Source: Herbaspirillum sp. YR522 | Lineage (GTDB): Bacteria; Pseudomonadota; Gammaproteobacteria; Burkholderiales; Burkholderiaceae_D | DNA length: 39,411 nucleotides | Assembly (NCBI RefSeq): GCF_000282575.1 | Contig: NZ_AKJA01000155.1 | Span: 1 to 39,411, forward strand | Direction: 5' to 3' | Shown: positions 1 through 9,806 of the stretch, in pieces | Numbering within the stretch: position 1 is the first letter of the stretch | Layout: every line of letters begins with the position of its first letter | The notes under the pieces: model-generated | What the model saw: the letters and a program-made list of their open reading frames with translations, nothing else | The model's database searches: none | What the model was told of the DNA's origin: nothing | Made by a program: the position numbers and the translations under genes

Positions 1-62
1 TAGCCGAGCCGGCTGGCTGCCGCCGGCGTGCGCTGCTGCGAATTCTTTACGACATGCTGCAT
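1..62 (-). CDS. Start of a lolA-like gene (partial, cut by window edge)
   Basis: An ATG at 62-60 opens a frame that stays open to the window edge (20 codons, beginning MQHVVKNSQQ). It is preceded by a good ribosome binding site (AAGAAGGGA on the minus strand). It starts 45 bp after the ftsK stop on the same strand, so it is probably co-transcribed with ftsK. In many betaproteobacteria the gene after ftsK is lolA, the periplasmic carrier that moves lipoproteins from LolCDE to LolB. The identification rests on that gene order, because too little protein is visible to recognise a family. The visible residues are basic and polar, compatible with the front of a signal peptide. Confidence 0.4.
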   Translation of the reverse strand, partial: MQHVVKNSQQRTPAAASRLG

Positions 63-107
63 GTGCTTGATCCCTTCTTGCCTTCTTGATTGGTCGCTAC
101 CTGCCCG

Positions 108-2447
108 TTATTCGACTTCGCCGCCCGCGCCGGCCGGCACCAGGATCTCGCGGTTGCCGTTGGACTGCATGGTCGACACCAGGCCACTTTGCTCCATCTG
201 CTCGAGCAGGCGCGCGGCGCGGTTATAGCCGATGCGCAGGTGGCGCTGCACCAGCGAGATCGATGCCCGGCGATGCTTCAGTACCACCGCCACCGCCTGG
301 TCATACATCGGATCGCTTTCGGTGCCGCCACCCGCACCACCGGCGGCAGCACCGCCGGCGTCGGCATCCTCGAGGACGCCGCCTTCTAGGATGCCCTCGA
401 CGTAGTTCGGTTCCCCCTGGGCCTTCAGGTGCTCGACCACGCGGTGCACTTCGTCGTCCGACACGAAGGCGCCGTGTACCCGCACCGGCAGCGAGGTACC
501 GGGCGCGTTATAGAGCATGTCGCCCATGCCCAGCAGCGCTTCGGCGCCCATCTGGTCGAGGATGGTGCGCGAGTCGATCTTGGACGACACCTGGAACGCG
601 ATACGGGTCGGCACGTTGGCCTTGATCAGCCCGGTGATCACGTCCACCGAGGGCCGCTGGGTCGCCAGGATCAGGTGGATGCCTGCGGCCCGCGCCTTCT
701 GGGCGATGCGCGCGATCAATTCCTCGACCTTCTTGCCCACCACCATCATCAGGTCAGCCAGTTCGTCGATGATGATGACGATGGTCTCGAGCTGCTCCAG
801 CGGCTCGGGCGCATCCGGGGTCAGGCTGAACGGATTGGGGATCTTCTCGCCGCGCTTGTCGGCGTCGATGATCTTCTGGTTGTAGCCGGCCAGGTTGCGC
901 ACCCCCAGCTTGGACATCTTCTTGTAGCGGCGCTCCATCTCCTCGACCGCCCAGTTCAGGGCGTGGCCGGCATGGCGCATGTCGGTCACCACCGGCGCCA
1001 GCAGGTGCGGGATACCTTCGTAGATCGACAGTTCCAGCATCTTGGGATCGATCAGGATCAGCCGGACCTGGCGCGGGGTCGACTTGTACAGCAGCGACAG
1101 GATGGTGGCGTTGATGCCCACCGACTTGCCCGAACCGGTGGTACCGGCCACCAGCAAGTGCGGCATCTTGGCCAGGTCGGCCACCACCGGATTGCCGGCG
1201 ATGTCCTTGCCCAGCGCCACGGTGAGGCTGGAATGGCTGTCGTTGTAGACCTTGGAGCCGAGGATCTCGGTCAGGCGCACGATCTGGCGTTTGGGGTTGG
1301 GCAACTCCAGGCCCATGAAATTCTTGCCCTGGATCACCTCCACCACGCGAATCGAGGTCAGCGACAACGAACGCGCCAGGTCGCGGGCCAGGTTGACGAT
1401 CTGGCTACCCTTGACGCCGGTGGCCGGCTCGATCTCATAGCGGGTGATCACCGGGCCCGGGTAGGCCGCCACCACCTTGACCTCGACCCCGAAGTCGGAC
1501 AGCTTCTTCTCGATCAGGCGACTGGTGAATTCAAGCGTCTCCACCGACACCGTCTGCTGGGCAGGCGGCGCCTCGTCCAGCAGCGACAGCGGCGGCAGGT
1601 CGGTGTTGCTGTCCTCGAACAGGCTGGTCTGGCGTTCCTTCTGCACCCGGTCGGACTTCTGCACCTCGACGATCTGCGGCTCGATGCGAATCGGCGCGGC
1701 CTCGACGATCTTGGCCCGCTCCTGTACCACCACTTCCTCGCGCTTGACCGCCGCTTCCTGGCCGGCCTTGCGATCGGCGCGGGCCGAATAGGAGTTACGC
1801 AGCCACAGCAGGCCATCCTCGATGGCGCCACCGATGCGTTCGACCGCCGACAGCCAGGACACATGGAAGAACAGGCTCACGCCCAGTCCGAACAACAGCA
1901 ACAGCAGCAGGGTGGCACCGGTGAATCCCAGCGAAGGCTGCACGGCCGTCCCGATCATCTCGCCCAGCACGCCGCCCGAGGAGTGAGGCAACTTGCCTGC
2001 CAGCCGGTGCATGCGGGTGAATTCGATACCCAGGCTGCCGGTCATCATGAACACGAAGCCGACGGCGCGGATGATCGGTTCCTGCTGGTAGGGCGGCTCG
2101 GCCTCGGCCTGCATCATGAAACGGGTCGACAGGTGGCGGTAGCCATTCATCACCGAACGCCCCAGCAGCACGCACCACCACCAGGCCGACATGCCGAAGA
2201 TGTAAAGCATCAGGTCGGCCAGCCAGGCGCCGATGCGCCCGCCCCAGTTGGCCACGCGCGGCACCGAACTGGCCACCGACCAACCCGGATCGGTCTTGGA
2301 ATAGGTGAGCAGGATCAGCACCAGGTAAAGCAGCAGCGCAGTCAGCGCCAGCCAGCGGGCTTCCGATATCAGCCGCACCAGCCGGTTGGGCATGGGTGCG
2401 GGTGGTGCTTTGGTATTGCGGATGTGGGCTTGACTCGTCTTCGACAT
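108..2447 (-). CDS. ftsK: DNA translocase FtsK
   Basis: This is the septal DNA pump that clears chromosome ends through the closing division site and activates XerCD at dif. From the chosen start the protein has 779 residues, normal for the shorter betaproteobacterial FtsK. The N-terminal part holds about four membrane segments (first near residues 30-50, last near 175-195). A charged linker follows, then the RecA-like motor with Walker A GTTGSGKS at residues 435-442 and Walker [10 protein letters not shown]. The C-terminal gamma winged helix ([19 protein letters not shown] region) reads KOPS sites. The frame is open upstream to 2570, but I chose the ATG at 2447 (MSKTSQAH) because the preceding residues do not resemble FtsK. 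The ribosome binding site there is weak (GGA). A lolA-like gene follows. Confidence 0.96.
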   Translation of the reverse strand: MSKTSQAHIRNTKAPPAPMPNRLVRLISEARWLALTALLLYLVLILLTYSKTDPGWSVASSVPRVANWGGRIGAWLADLMLYIFGMSAWWWCVLLGRSVMNGYRHLSTRFMMQAEAEPPYQQEPIIRAVGFVFMMTGSLGIEFTRMHRLAGKLPHSSGGVLGEMIGTAVQPSLGFTGATLLLLLLFGLGVSLFFHVSWLSAVERIGGAIEDGLLWLRNSYSARADRKAGQEAAVKREEVVVQERAKIVEAAPIRIEPQIVEVQKSDRVQKERQTSLFEDSNTDLPPLSLLDEAPPAQQTVSVETLEFTSRLIEKKLSDFGVEVKVVAAYPGPVITRYEIEPATGVKGSQIVNLARDLARSLSLTSIRVVEVIQGKNFMGLELPNPKRQIVRLTEILGSKVYNDSHSSLTVALGKDIAGNPVVADLAKMPHLLVAGTTGSGKSVGINATILSLLYKSTPRQVRLILIDPKMLELSIYEGIPHLLAPVVTDMRHAGHALNWAVEEMERRYKKMSKLGVRNLAGYNQKIIDADKRGEKIPNPFSLTPDAPEPLEQLETIVIIIDELADLMMVVGKKVEELIARIAQKARAAGIHLILATQRPSVDVITGLIKANVPTRIAFQVSSKIDSRTILDQMGAEALLGMGDMLYNAPGTSLPVRVHGAFVSDDEVHRVVEHLKAQGEPNYVEGILEGGVLEDADAGGAAAGGAGGGTESDPMYDQAVAVVLKHRRASISLVQRHLRIGYNRAARLLEQMEQSGLVSTMQSNGNREILVPAGAGGEVE

Positions 2448-3785
<1,338 letters not shown>

Positions 3786-3837
3786 CGAAGTGCCGAACCG
3801 GCCGCCGGGAGTGAACTCCCCCCCGCCTGGCTCATCA

Positions 3838-3877
3838 AAGGCTGGCAGACCACATCGCGTCTGCCAGCCTTTTTTTA
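3838..3877 (+). terminator. Intrinsic terminator of trxB
   Basis: A perfect 13-bp stem (AAGGCTGGCAGAC at 3838-3850 pairs with 3859-3871) has an 8-nt loop and runs into about seven T residues. This is a classic Rho-independent terminator for plus-strand transcription from trxB. Confidence 0.92.
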
Positions 3878-3901
3878 TATAACGACAACAAAGGACAGAT
3901 C

Positions 3902-4213
3902 GTGTCATCCACACTGCGCACTGCCCTCCCCCTGCTGGCATCGCTGTCGCTGGCCGCACTGCTATCGGCGTGCACCAATGCACAGGAAGGCAGGCCGGCC
4001 GAGGCCGGCTCCACCTGCAACGCAGCGGCGGCCGACAAGTTCATCGGCCAGACCCTGAGCGGGTATGTCGAACGCCAGGCACTCCTCGAAGCCGGGGCCT
4101 CCGTGGCGCGCGTACTGCGCCCGGATGACGCCGCGACGATGGACTACGACCCGCAGCGCCTCAATATCCACGTCGACCCGGGCAAGATCATCATCAAGCT
4201 GGCCTGCGGTTGA
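3902..4213 (+). CDS. I78-family peptidase inhibitor lipoprotein
   Basis: A 103-residue exported protein with a GTG start preceded by AAGGA at good spacing. Residues 1-23 form a lipoprotein signal with lipobox L21-S22-A23-C24, so the mature protein is probably lipid-anchored in the envelope. The remainder (C39 in GSTCNAAAADKFIGQ, a central VLRPDDAATMDYDPQRLNI stretch, then IIIKLACG at the end) matches the small I78 inhibitor family, whose fungal founder inhibits elastase-like serine proteases. In bacteria the role is presumed protection of envelope proteins from proteases. It begins 24 bp after the trxB terminator and precedes an Smr gene by 126 bp. The target protease is not known. Confidence 0.8.
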   Translation: MSSTLRTALPLLASLSLAALLSACTNAQEGRPAEAGSTCNAAAADKFIGQTLSGYVERQALLEAGASVARVLRPDDAATMDYDPQRLNIHVDPGKIIIKLACG

Positions 4214-4339
4214 AGGCTGGCTCCCGCCGGCGGCATCAGGCAGCGCCATGGCTGCGGTTCTGATACATTTGAACGCATTGTATGAACCAGCGCGAGATGC
4301 GTTCCAGCCGGTCGGGGACGGCCGCAATCAAGGCAAGCC

Positions 4340-4999
4340 ATGGCAAACATCAAGGAATTTTCCGCACTCGGGTCATTGCGCAAGACGTTGCAAGACCAGG
4401 AGCAGGCACGCATCAAGGCCGAGGTCGAACGGGAGCGCCAGGCGGCGCTGGCCGAGCGTGAGGCCAACCTGTTTCGTCACAGCATCGGGCGCGTGGCGCC
4501 ACTGCCGGTCAACGCCATCAGCAAGGCCTTGCACCAGCCGTCGCCACCGCCGCCGATTCCCCGCCAGCATATCGCCGACGAGCAGGCTGCCCTGCTCGAA
4601 TCGATCTCGGATGAGTTCACCGTCGATACCCTGATGGACAGCGACGAAGCGCTCAGCTTCGCACGCCCCGGCGTGGGGCCCGATGTGCTCAGCAAGCTGC
4701 GGCGCGGCAACTGGGTGATCCAGGCCCAACTCGACTTGCACGGCTACCGGCGCGACCAGGCGCGCGAAGCGTTGGGCGAGTTCCTGCGCAGCGTACGTCG
4801 ACGCGGCCTGCGCTGCGTGCGGGTGATCCACGGCAAGGGGCTGGGCTCGGTCAACAAGGAGCCGGTGTTGAAGCACAAGGTGCGCAACTGGCTGATGCAA
4901 AAGGACGAGGTAATGGCCTTTTGCCAGGCGCGCGCCGCCGACGGTGGCGCCGGCGCGCTGGTGGTGTTGCTCAAGTCGAGCGAGCGGCCGGGAGGCTGA
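4340..4999 (+). CDS. Smr/MutS2-domain endonuclease-like protein
   Basis: A 219-residue protein with a charged, probably coiled N-terminal half (residues 10-45 rich in E, R, Q and A) and a C-terminal Smr domain. The Smr signatures are LDLHGY at 131-136, VIHGKG at 162-167 and GAGALVVLL at 203-211. Stand-alone Smr proteins of this length are common in proteobacteria (YdaL/SmrA/SmrB-like). Characterised members nick DNA or cut mRNA at stalled ribosomes. Which activity applies here cannot be told from sequence. The ATG at 4340 gives the usual family start. The gene ends about 50 bp before a minus-strand terminator, so it converges with the alcohol dehydrogenase gene. Confidence 0.9.
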   Translation: MANIKEFSALGSLRKTLQDQEQARIKAEVERERQAALAEREANLFRHSIGRVAPLPVNAISKALHQPSPPPPIPRQHIADEQAALLESISDEFTVDTLMDSDEALSFARPGVGPDVLSKLRRGNWVIQAQLDLHGYRRDQAREALGEFLRSVRRRGLRCVRVIHGKGLGSVNKEPVLKHKVRNWLMQKDEVMAFCQARAADGGAGALVVLLKSSERPGG

Positions 5000-5047
5000 A
5001 CGCCGGCGCAATGACATCCGCCGCGGGCCAGGACTCGCCTAGCCACG

Positions 5048-5080
5048 AAAAAGAACACGGTCGGTGCGCAACACCGACCG
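5048..5080 (-). terminator. Intrinsic terminator of the alcohol dehydrogenase gene
   Basis: A perfect 9-bp stem (CGGTCGGTG at 5058-5066 with CACCGACCG at 5072-5080) has a 5-nt loop. On the minus strand it is followed by TGTTCTTTTT, which fits termination about 25 bp after the dehydrogenase stop. Confidence 0.85.
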
Positions 5081-5104
5081 CCCGGCAATGGAAACCGGCC
5101 CCGG

Positions 5105-6271
5105 TCAGGCCTGGTGCCAGGCCGCCGTATAAATCCCCAGTGCATCGTCGACATCCACCTCACGTGGATTGTTGACCAGCAACCTGGTCTGCAACATGGC
5201 CCCCTCGGCCAGCCGTTGCAGGTCGGCCAGCGCGATTCCCACCTGCCGCAACGAGCGTTCGATGCCGGTCTGTTGGCTCACCGTTTCCACCCACCCGATC
5301 AGGCGCTGGGCGCGCGCTTCGTCGCTGCCATCGCGTGCGCCCGGCACCACCACATCGGCCAATTCAGCATACAGCGGCGTGGCCGCCGGCAGGTTGAAGC
5401 GCAACACATGCGGCAGCACCAGCGCATTGGACAAGCCATGCGGCACGTGGAAGATGCCGCCGATGGGGTATGCCAGCGCATGCACCGCCGCCACCGGGGC
5501 ATTGGCGAACGCCTGCCCGGCCAGGGTCGCCCCCAGCAGCATCGCTTCGCGCGCGGCACGATCGGCACCATCGCGGCAGGCGGCCAGCAGGTTGCCCGCC
5601 AGCAGGCGCAGCGCTTCACGCGCCAGCATGTCGGACAACGGGTTCTTGCGCACCCGGCTGGTATAGGCCTCGATGGCGTGGACCATGGCGTCGATGCCGG
5701 TCGCGGCGGTCACCTTTGGCGGCAGGCCCAGCGTGAGCTCGGCGTCGAGCAGCGTCAGGTCGGCGTACAAGCGGGGCGACACCACGCCGGCCTTGGTGTT
5801 TTCGCCGGTGGTGACGATCGAGATCGGCGTGACTTCCGAGCCGGTGCCGGCGGTGGTGGGAATCTGCACCAGCGGCAGGCGCTTGGCGCTGATCTTGTCG
5901 ACCCCGTACATGCTGGCCAGCGGCTGGGTGCCGTCGGCCAGCACCGCAATCAGCTTGGCCACATCCATCGACGACCCACCGCCCAGGCCGATGACCAGGT
6001 CGGCGCCGAAAGCGCGCGAGCGCTCGGCGGCGGCCAGCACCACTTCCTGCGGCGGATCGGCGACCACGTCGTCGATGACGCACACTTCGCAGCCCTGCGC
6101 GCGCAGGCTCTCGAGCGCCGGCACCAGCAGCCCGCTGCGATGCAGGAAGGCGTCCGTCACCAGGCTCACGCGCGTCGGCCTGAAATGCGGTTGCAGCAAA
6201 CCACCCAGCCGGCGGCACCCGCCGTATTCGACCAGCAGCTTGGGGACGGTCTGGAATGCGAAATCGATCAT
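5105..6271 (-). CDS. Iron-containing alcohol dehydrogenase
   Basis: A 388-residue group III (Fe-dependent) alcohol dehydrogenase, which interconverts alcohols and aldehydes or ketones with NAD(P)H. The nucleotide motif GGGS is at 97-100, with IPTTAGTGSE at 137-146. Metal ligands are visible as D194 and H198 in GIDAMVHAIEAY, H264, and H278 in HVPHG. The ATG at 6271 (MIDFAFQT) was chosen over an upstream start because it has GAGG at 6 nt and matches the family N terminus. The substrate cannot be fixed from sequence; butanol, lactaldehyde, propanediol and maleylacetate-type enzymes share this fold. It is monocistronic, with its own terminator and the radical SAM gene upstream. Confidence 0.93.
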   Translation of the reverse strand: MIDFAFQTVPKLLVEYGGCRRLGGLLQPHFRPTRVSLVTDAFLHRSGLLVPALESLRAQGCEVCVIDDVVADPPQEVVLAAAERSRAFGADLVIGLGGGSSMDVAKLIAVLADGTQPLASMYGVDKISAKRLPLVQIPTTAGTGSEVTPISIVTTGENTKAGVVSPRLYADLTLLDAELTLGLPPKVTAATGIDAMVHAIEAYTSRVRKNPLSDMLAREALRLLAGNLLAACRDGADRAAREAMLLGATLAGQAFANAPVAAVHALAYPIGGIFHVPHGLSNALVLPHVLRFNLPAATPLYAELADVVVPGARDGSDEARAQRLIGWVETVSQQTGIERSLRQVGIALADLQRLAEGAMLQTRLLVNNPREVDVDDALGIYTAAWHQA

Positions 6272-6346
6272 GGTGCGCCTCGAACGGGACAGTGATGGAT
6301 GGAGCCCCACATTGTATCCGTGCGTGCCGGCACGCGCGGCGCCGTC

Positions 6347-7624
6347 TCAGAACAGATCCATCTGCGGGCCTGCGGCGCCGCCCTTGCCTGCCACCGGATC
6401 CACCACCGGCCGCCGGAAACCGCTGGTGTCGAGGGTGGCGAACGCCCGGTTGCGATGCGACAGGCCCAGGCGCCGGCTGGCCTTGTCGAAGCGCTGCTGC
6501 AACAGGTCGGCCCACACCCCGGTGCCGCGCATGCGGGTGGCAAAATCGGCGTCGTAGTCCTTGCCCCCGCGCATATCCTGGATGCGGTTCATCACGCGCT
6601 GCGCGCGATCGGGGAAATGCGCCTGCAGCCATTGCCTGAACAAGGGACTGACTTCCCATGGCAGGCGCAGCACGATATAGCCGGCCTGCCCGGCGCCGGC
6701 TTCCACCGCGGCCTCCATCAGCCGCTCGAGATCGGGTTCGGTCACGAACGGGATCACCGGCGCAATCGACACGCTGACCGGAATGCCGGCCTCGGCCAGG
6801 GTGCGGATGGTGCGCAGGCGCCGCGCCGGGCTGGCCGCACGCGGCTCGAGGGTGCGGGCGATGGCCGGGTCGAGGGTGGTGATGGTGACGGCGGCGATGG
6901 CCTGGCGTCGTGCCGCCATGGCCGACAGCAAGTCGATGTCGCGCTCGATGAGCGACGACTTGGTGATCAGCGCCACCGGATTGCCACAGTCGTGCAAGAC
7001 CTGGAGCACCCGGCGGGTAATGCCCAGTTGCCGCTCGCACGGTTGATAGGCATCGGTATTGATGCCCACCGTGATGGTGTCGGGCACATAGGAAGGGCGC
7101 GCCAGTTCGCGCAGCAGCAGCTCGGGCGCATTGACCTTGGCAAACAGGCGGCTTTCGAAATCGAGACCCGGCGACAGGCCCAGGTAACTGTGCGATGGCC
7201 GCGCAAAACAATAGATGCAACCATGCTCGCAGCCGCGATAGGGATTGATCGACAGGCTGAACGGCAAGTCCGGCGAGCTATTGCGGCTGATGATGGACTT
7301 CGCCTTTTCTTCGGTGACGATGGTCTTCAGGGGCGGCATTGCTTGACCGTCATCCCCGTAATCGGCGTCGGCACCTTCGTGCACCACGCCCTGGTGCACC
7401 CCGCCCTGCTGCATCGCCTGCCAGCCATCGTCAAAGGCCTCGCGGCGCACGGTGTCGTAGCGTCCACGCAGGTTGGTGACCGCGCCCCGCCCCTTCTGCG
7501 CCACCTGCGGTCGGTGCACGAATTGCTCGGGTGTGAGCGTGGCATCGTCGAGCTCGCGCGGCGACGCCGCCGCGGCAGGAAAAGGGGCGGCAATGCCTTC
7601 GGGAAACTTAGGAAACCTGGACAC
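6347..7624 (-). CDS. PA0069-family radical SAM protein, predicted SOS-controlled
   Basis: A 425-residue radical SAM enzyme related to the spore photoproduct lyase (SplB) branch. The [4Fe-4S]-binding cysteines are C132, C136 and C139 in GCEHGCIYCF. They are followed by a TIM-barrel-like region with GINTDAYQPCE and VTITTLDP segments. The C-terminal part is shared by the PA0069 group, whose reaction is not established. The GTG at 7622-7624 is the likely start; the ribosome binding site is weak (CGGATC). A LexA-type palindrome ends 15 bp upstream of this start and should overlap the promoter, predicting induction by DNA damage. That control and the kinship to a DNA-lesion lyase suggest a repair role, which is inference. 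Confidence 0.9.
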   Translation of the reverse strand: MSRFPKFPEGIAAPFPAAAASPRELDDATLTPEQFVHRPQVAQKGRGAVTNLRGRYDTVRREAFDDGWQAMQQGGVHQGVVHEGADADYGDDGQAMPPLKTIVTEEKAKSIISRNSSPDLPFSLSINPYRGCEHGCIYCFARPSHSYLGLSPGLDFESRLFAKVNAPELLLRELARPSYVPDTITVGINTDAYQPCERQLGITRRVLQVLHDCGNPVALITKSSLIERDIDLLSAMAARRQAIAAVTITTLDPAIARTLEPRAASPARRLRTIRTLAEAGIPVSVSIAPVIPFVTEPDLERLMEAAVEAGAGQAGYIVLRLPWEVSPLFRQWLQAHFPDRAQRVMNRIQDMRGGKDYDADFATRMRGTGVWADLLQQRFDKASRRLGLSHRNRAFATLDTSGFRRPVVDPVAGKGGAAGPQMDLF

Positions 7625-7639
7625 GTGATGGATCCGAAT

Positions 7640-7663
7640 AATACTGTATGAATAAACAGTATT
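7640..7663 (-). promoter_or_regulatory. LexA (SOS) box upstream of the radical SAM gene
   Basis: A perfect inverted repeat reads AATACTGT, eight bases, ACAGTATT. Its core CTGT-N8-ACAG (7644-7659), flanked by TA on both sides, matches the proteobacterial LexA operator TACTGT-N8-ACAGTA. It lies between 16 and 39 bp before the GTG of the radical SAM gene, where it would block the promoter. On the other side the nearest start codon is about 170 bp away, so the minus-strand gene is the natural target. Confidence 0.85.
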
Positions 7664-7832
7664 TTGCCTGCTGTCGGCGATGGCTGCAAACGCTGTTTCA
7701 ATTCAGCGTTGCCGCCCTGGCAAGTCCTGGCCGTGGCACCGTGCATGCGCACGGCAATCGGTTATGCTTGAACCACACCGCTCCCGCTCCATCACAAAAA
7801 GGACATCGGGCAGCAAACGAAAGGAGACCAGC

Positions 7833-8002
7833 ATGCAAACCCAGGCACTCCGACCTGGCGCCGGTGGCGCCGCAACTGCGTACAGCGTCCGACGCCAGGC
7901 CGCTGGAGCTGCAGATCATCGAGCGCTCCCATGAACGCAGTTGCGCCCATGGCATCAGCCGTGCGCAGCATCCCGACCTCGACGACGCGAGTCGCGTGTC
8001 AG
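7833..8002 (+). pseudogene. Remnant of a sigma-54-type (AcoR-like) transcriptional activator, N-terminal fragment
   Basis: A strong ribosome binding site (AAAGGAG, 7820-7826) precedes an ATG at 7833, but that frame (MQTQAL) stops at 7934 after 33 codons. One base shifted, from about 7849 to 8000, the translation reads SDLAPVAPQLR and then LELQIIERSHERSCAHGISR. This resembles the conserved N-terminal 'I..SH.R....G..R...PD' stretch of Fis-family sigma-54 activators with GAF domains. Nothing of the GAF, AAA+ or HTH parts follows. The fragment ends about 50 bp from the stop of the convergent binding-protein gene. I read it as a frameshifted gene start left after a deletion. The family assignment is from memory of the motif and moderately uncertain. 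Confidence 0.45.
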
Positions 8003-8054
8003 CGATGAACATGCCAGGTGTGTCAACCTGGTACACCGTTGCAGGCTGCAGCGT

Positions 8055-9290
8055 TCAATGCAGGAACAGGCTGCTGCTGGAAATCATTGCGGTATCGACG
8101 AAGTCGGCACCCTGGTGATTGGTCGCCGAGAAATTGACCGGAAAGCCGCGATGCTCGAAGTTGCTCTCGTTGATGCTTTCCAGCGCCTCGATCAGCCGTT
8201 CGCGCGTGAGGTGGCGCCCGGCGCGCCGCAGCGCTTCGACCAGGATACGGGCACCGATGAAGCCTTCCATGCTGCCAAACGAGAACTCGCTGACGCCCTG
8301 CGCGACCATCAGCTTGCGGTAGTCCGCCACCAGCGGAATCGACACCTGCCAGGGCGACGGCACCACCTGGGCGATCACCACCCCGCGCGAGAACGCGCCC
8401 AGTTGCTCGATGAAGGTACGCTGGCCGGTGATCGAGGCGCCGAAGTAGCGACCGTGGTAACCCGCCTCTTGCAGCCCCCGCACCACCGTCACATTGAGCA
8501 ATGGATCGCCATTGACCAGCAGCACCGCGTCCGGCCCCTGGGCCAGCGTGCGCCTGAGCAGCGACGGAAAATTGCTGGTCGCGTCGATGGCGCCGGGAAA
8601 CACCGACAGGCTGCGCGCCTCGGCCTCTGCATTGAGTTCGTCGAAGAGTCGCTTGCCGAATACATTGTTCTGGTAGATGAGTGCCAGCCGCTTGATACCC
8701 ATGCGATTGAACATACGCAACAGGTAGCGGTATTCACGCACGTAGCTGGCGCGTACCGTAAACACCTGGCGATTGAAGGCGTCATACAGGCTGGGGGCGC
8801 CGCTGCAGGGAAAAAGAAACGGCACCCGTGCCTGCGTCACCAGCGGCAGTACGGCCGCCACGCCCGGCCAGCCAACGTGGCCGAACAGGGCAAACACCCG
8901 GTCGTCGTCGATCAGGCGCCGGGTATTGGCCACTGCGGCCTCGGCGTCGTAGCCGTCGTCGTGGCTTCGCATTTCTATGCGACGGCCGTGTACCCCGCCA
9001 TGTGCATTGACCACGTCGAAATAGGCGCGCGCACCTTGCGCACAGGCCTGGGCGGCACCGGCCAGCGGCCCCGACAGGCTGGCCGACTGGCCCAGCAGCA
9101 GGCGATCATGGAACACCCCGGTCTCGGCGCGGGCGGCCAGCACGACCATCAGCAGCGCCAGGCCGACGAGCCGCTTCGACAGGCGGCCCCCGGCGCCGAT
9201 GGTGATGCGGCGGTCGGGATGGACACCGCTGGCCGAACCGCCGAAAAGAACCGCGTGGAATATGCCTCTCGTCATCGACCGCATTGCCAT
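8055..9290 (-). CDS. Branched-chain-type ABC transporter periplasmic binding protein (orphan)
   Basis: A 411-residue Peripla_BP_6 (LivK-like) solute-binding protein. After an unusually long front of about 38 residues comes a hydrophobic core (KRLVGLALLMVVLAARA-ET), with cleavage probably after ARA. The mature domain begins LLLGQSASLSGPLAGAA and contains HGGVHGRRIEM, ALFGHVGWPG and the two-lobed pattern of the family. It ends in a Ser-rich SSSSLFLH tail. The ATG at 9290 is very close to AGGAGGG; a second ATG at 9284 has better spacing, so the true start may be two codons later. No permease or ATPase gene adjoins it. The ligand is unknown; the family binds amino acids, amides and aromatic or aliphatic acids. 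Confidence 0.85.
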   Translation of the reverse strand: MAMRSMTRGIFHAVLFGGSASGVHPDRRITIGAGGRLSKRLVGLALLMVVLAARAETGVFHDRLLLGQSASLSGPLAGAAQACAQGARAYFDVVNAHGGVHGRRIEMRSHDDGYDAEAAVANTRRLIDDDRVFALFGHVGWPGVAAVLPLVTQARVPFLFPCSGAPSLYDAFNRQVFTVRASYVREYRYLLRMFNRMGIKRLALIYQNNVFGKRLFDELNAEAEARSLSVFPGAIDATSNFPSLLRRTLAQGPDAVLLVNGDPLLNVTVVRGLQEAGYHGRYFGASITGQRTFIEQLGAFSRGVVIAQVVPSPWQVSIPLVADYRKLMVAQGVSEFSFGSMEGFIGARILVEALRRAGRHLTRERLIEALESINESNFEHRGFPVNFSATNHQGADFVDTAMISSSSLFLH

Positions 9291-9373
9291 GTCCCTCCTA
9301 GGTAATGACCGACGGCAAGTCGAAGGCCATTCTTATTGATGCTGGACGGAGGTCGGGACACGGTGACGGGCAA

Positions 9374-9398
9374 TAAAAAAACCGGCCTGTGGCCGGTT
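9374..9398 (-). terminator. Intrinsic terminator of glnB
   Basis: An 8-bp stem (AACCGGCC at 9380-9387 with GGCCGGTT at 9391-9398) and a 3-nt loop are followed on the minus strand by a run of T residues. It lies just 5 bp after the glnB stop. Confidence 0.93.
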
Positions 9399-9402
9399 CG
9401 GG

Positions 9403-9756
<354 letters not shown>

Positions 9757-9806
9757 TCAGCTAAGTCGCAAAAAATCAATTGTTTACTAAAAAAACGACG
9801 ACAATC

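Noticed and set aside
7734-7748. A GG-N10-GC element resembling a sigma-54 promoter
   Set aside because: The -12 part lacks the usual TTGC, and such matches are frequent by chance in GC-rich DNA; mentioned only as context for the regulator remnant.
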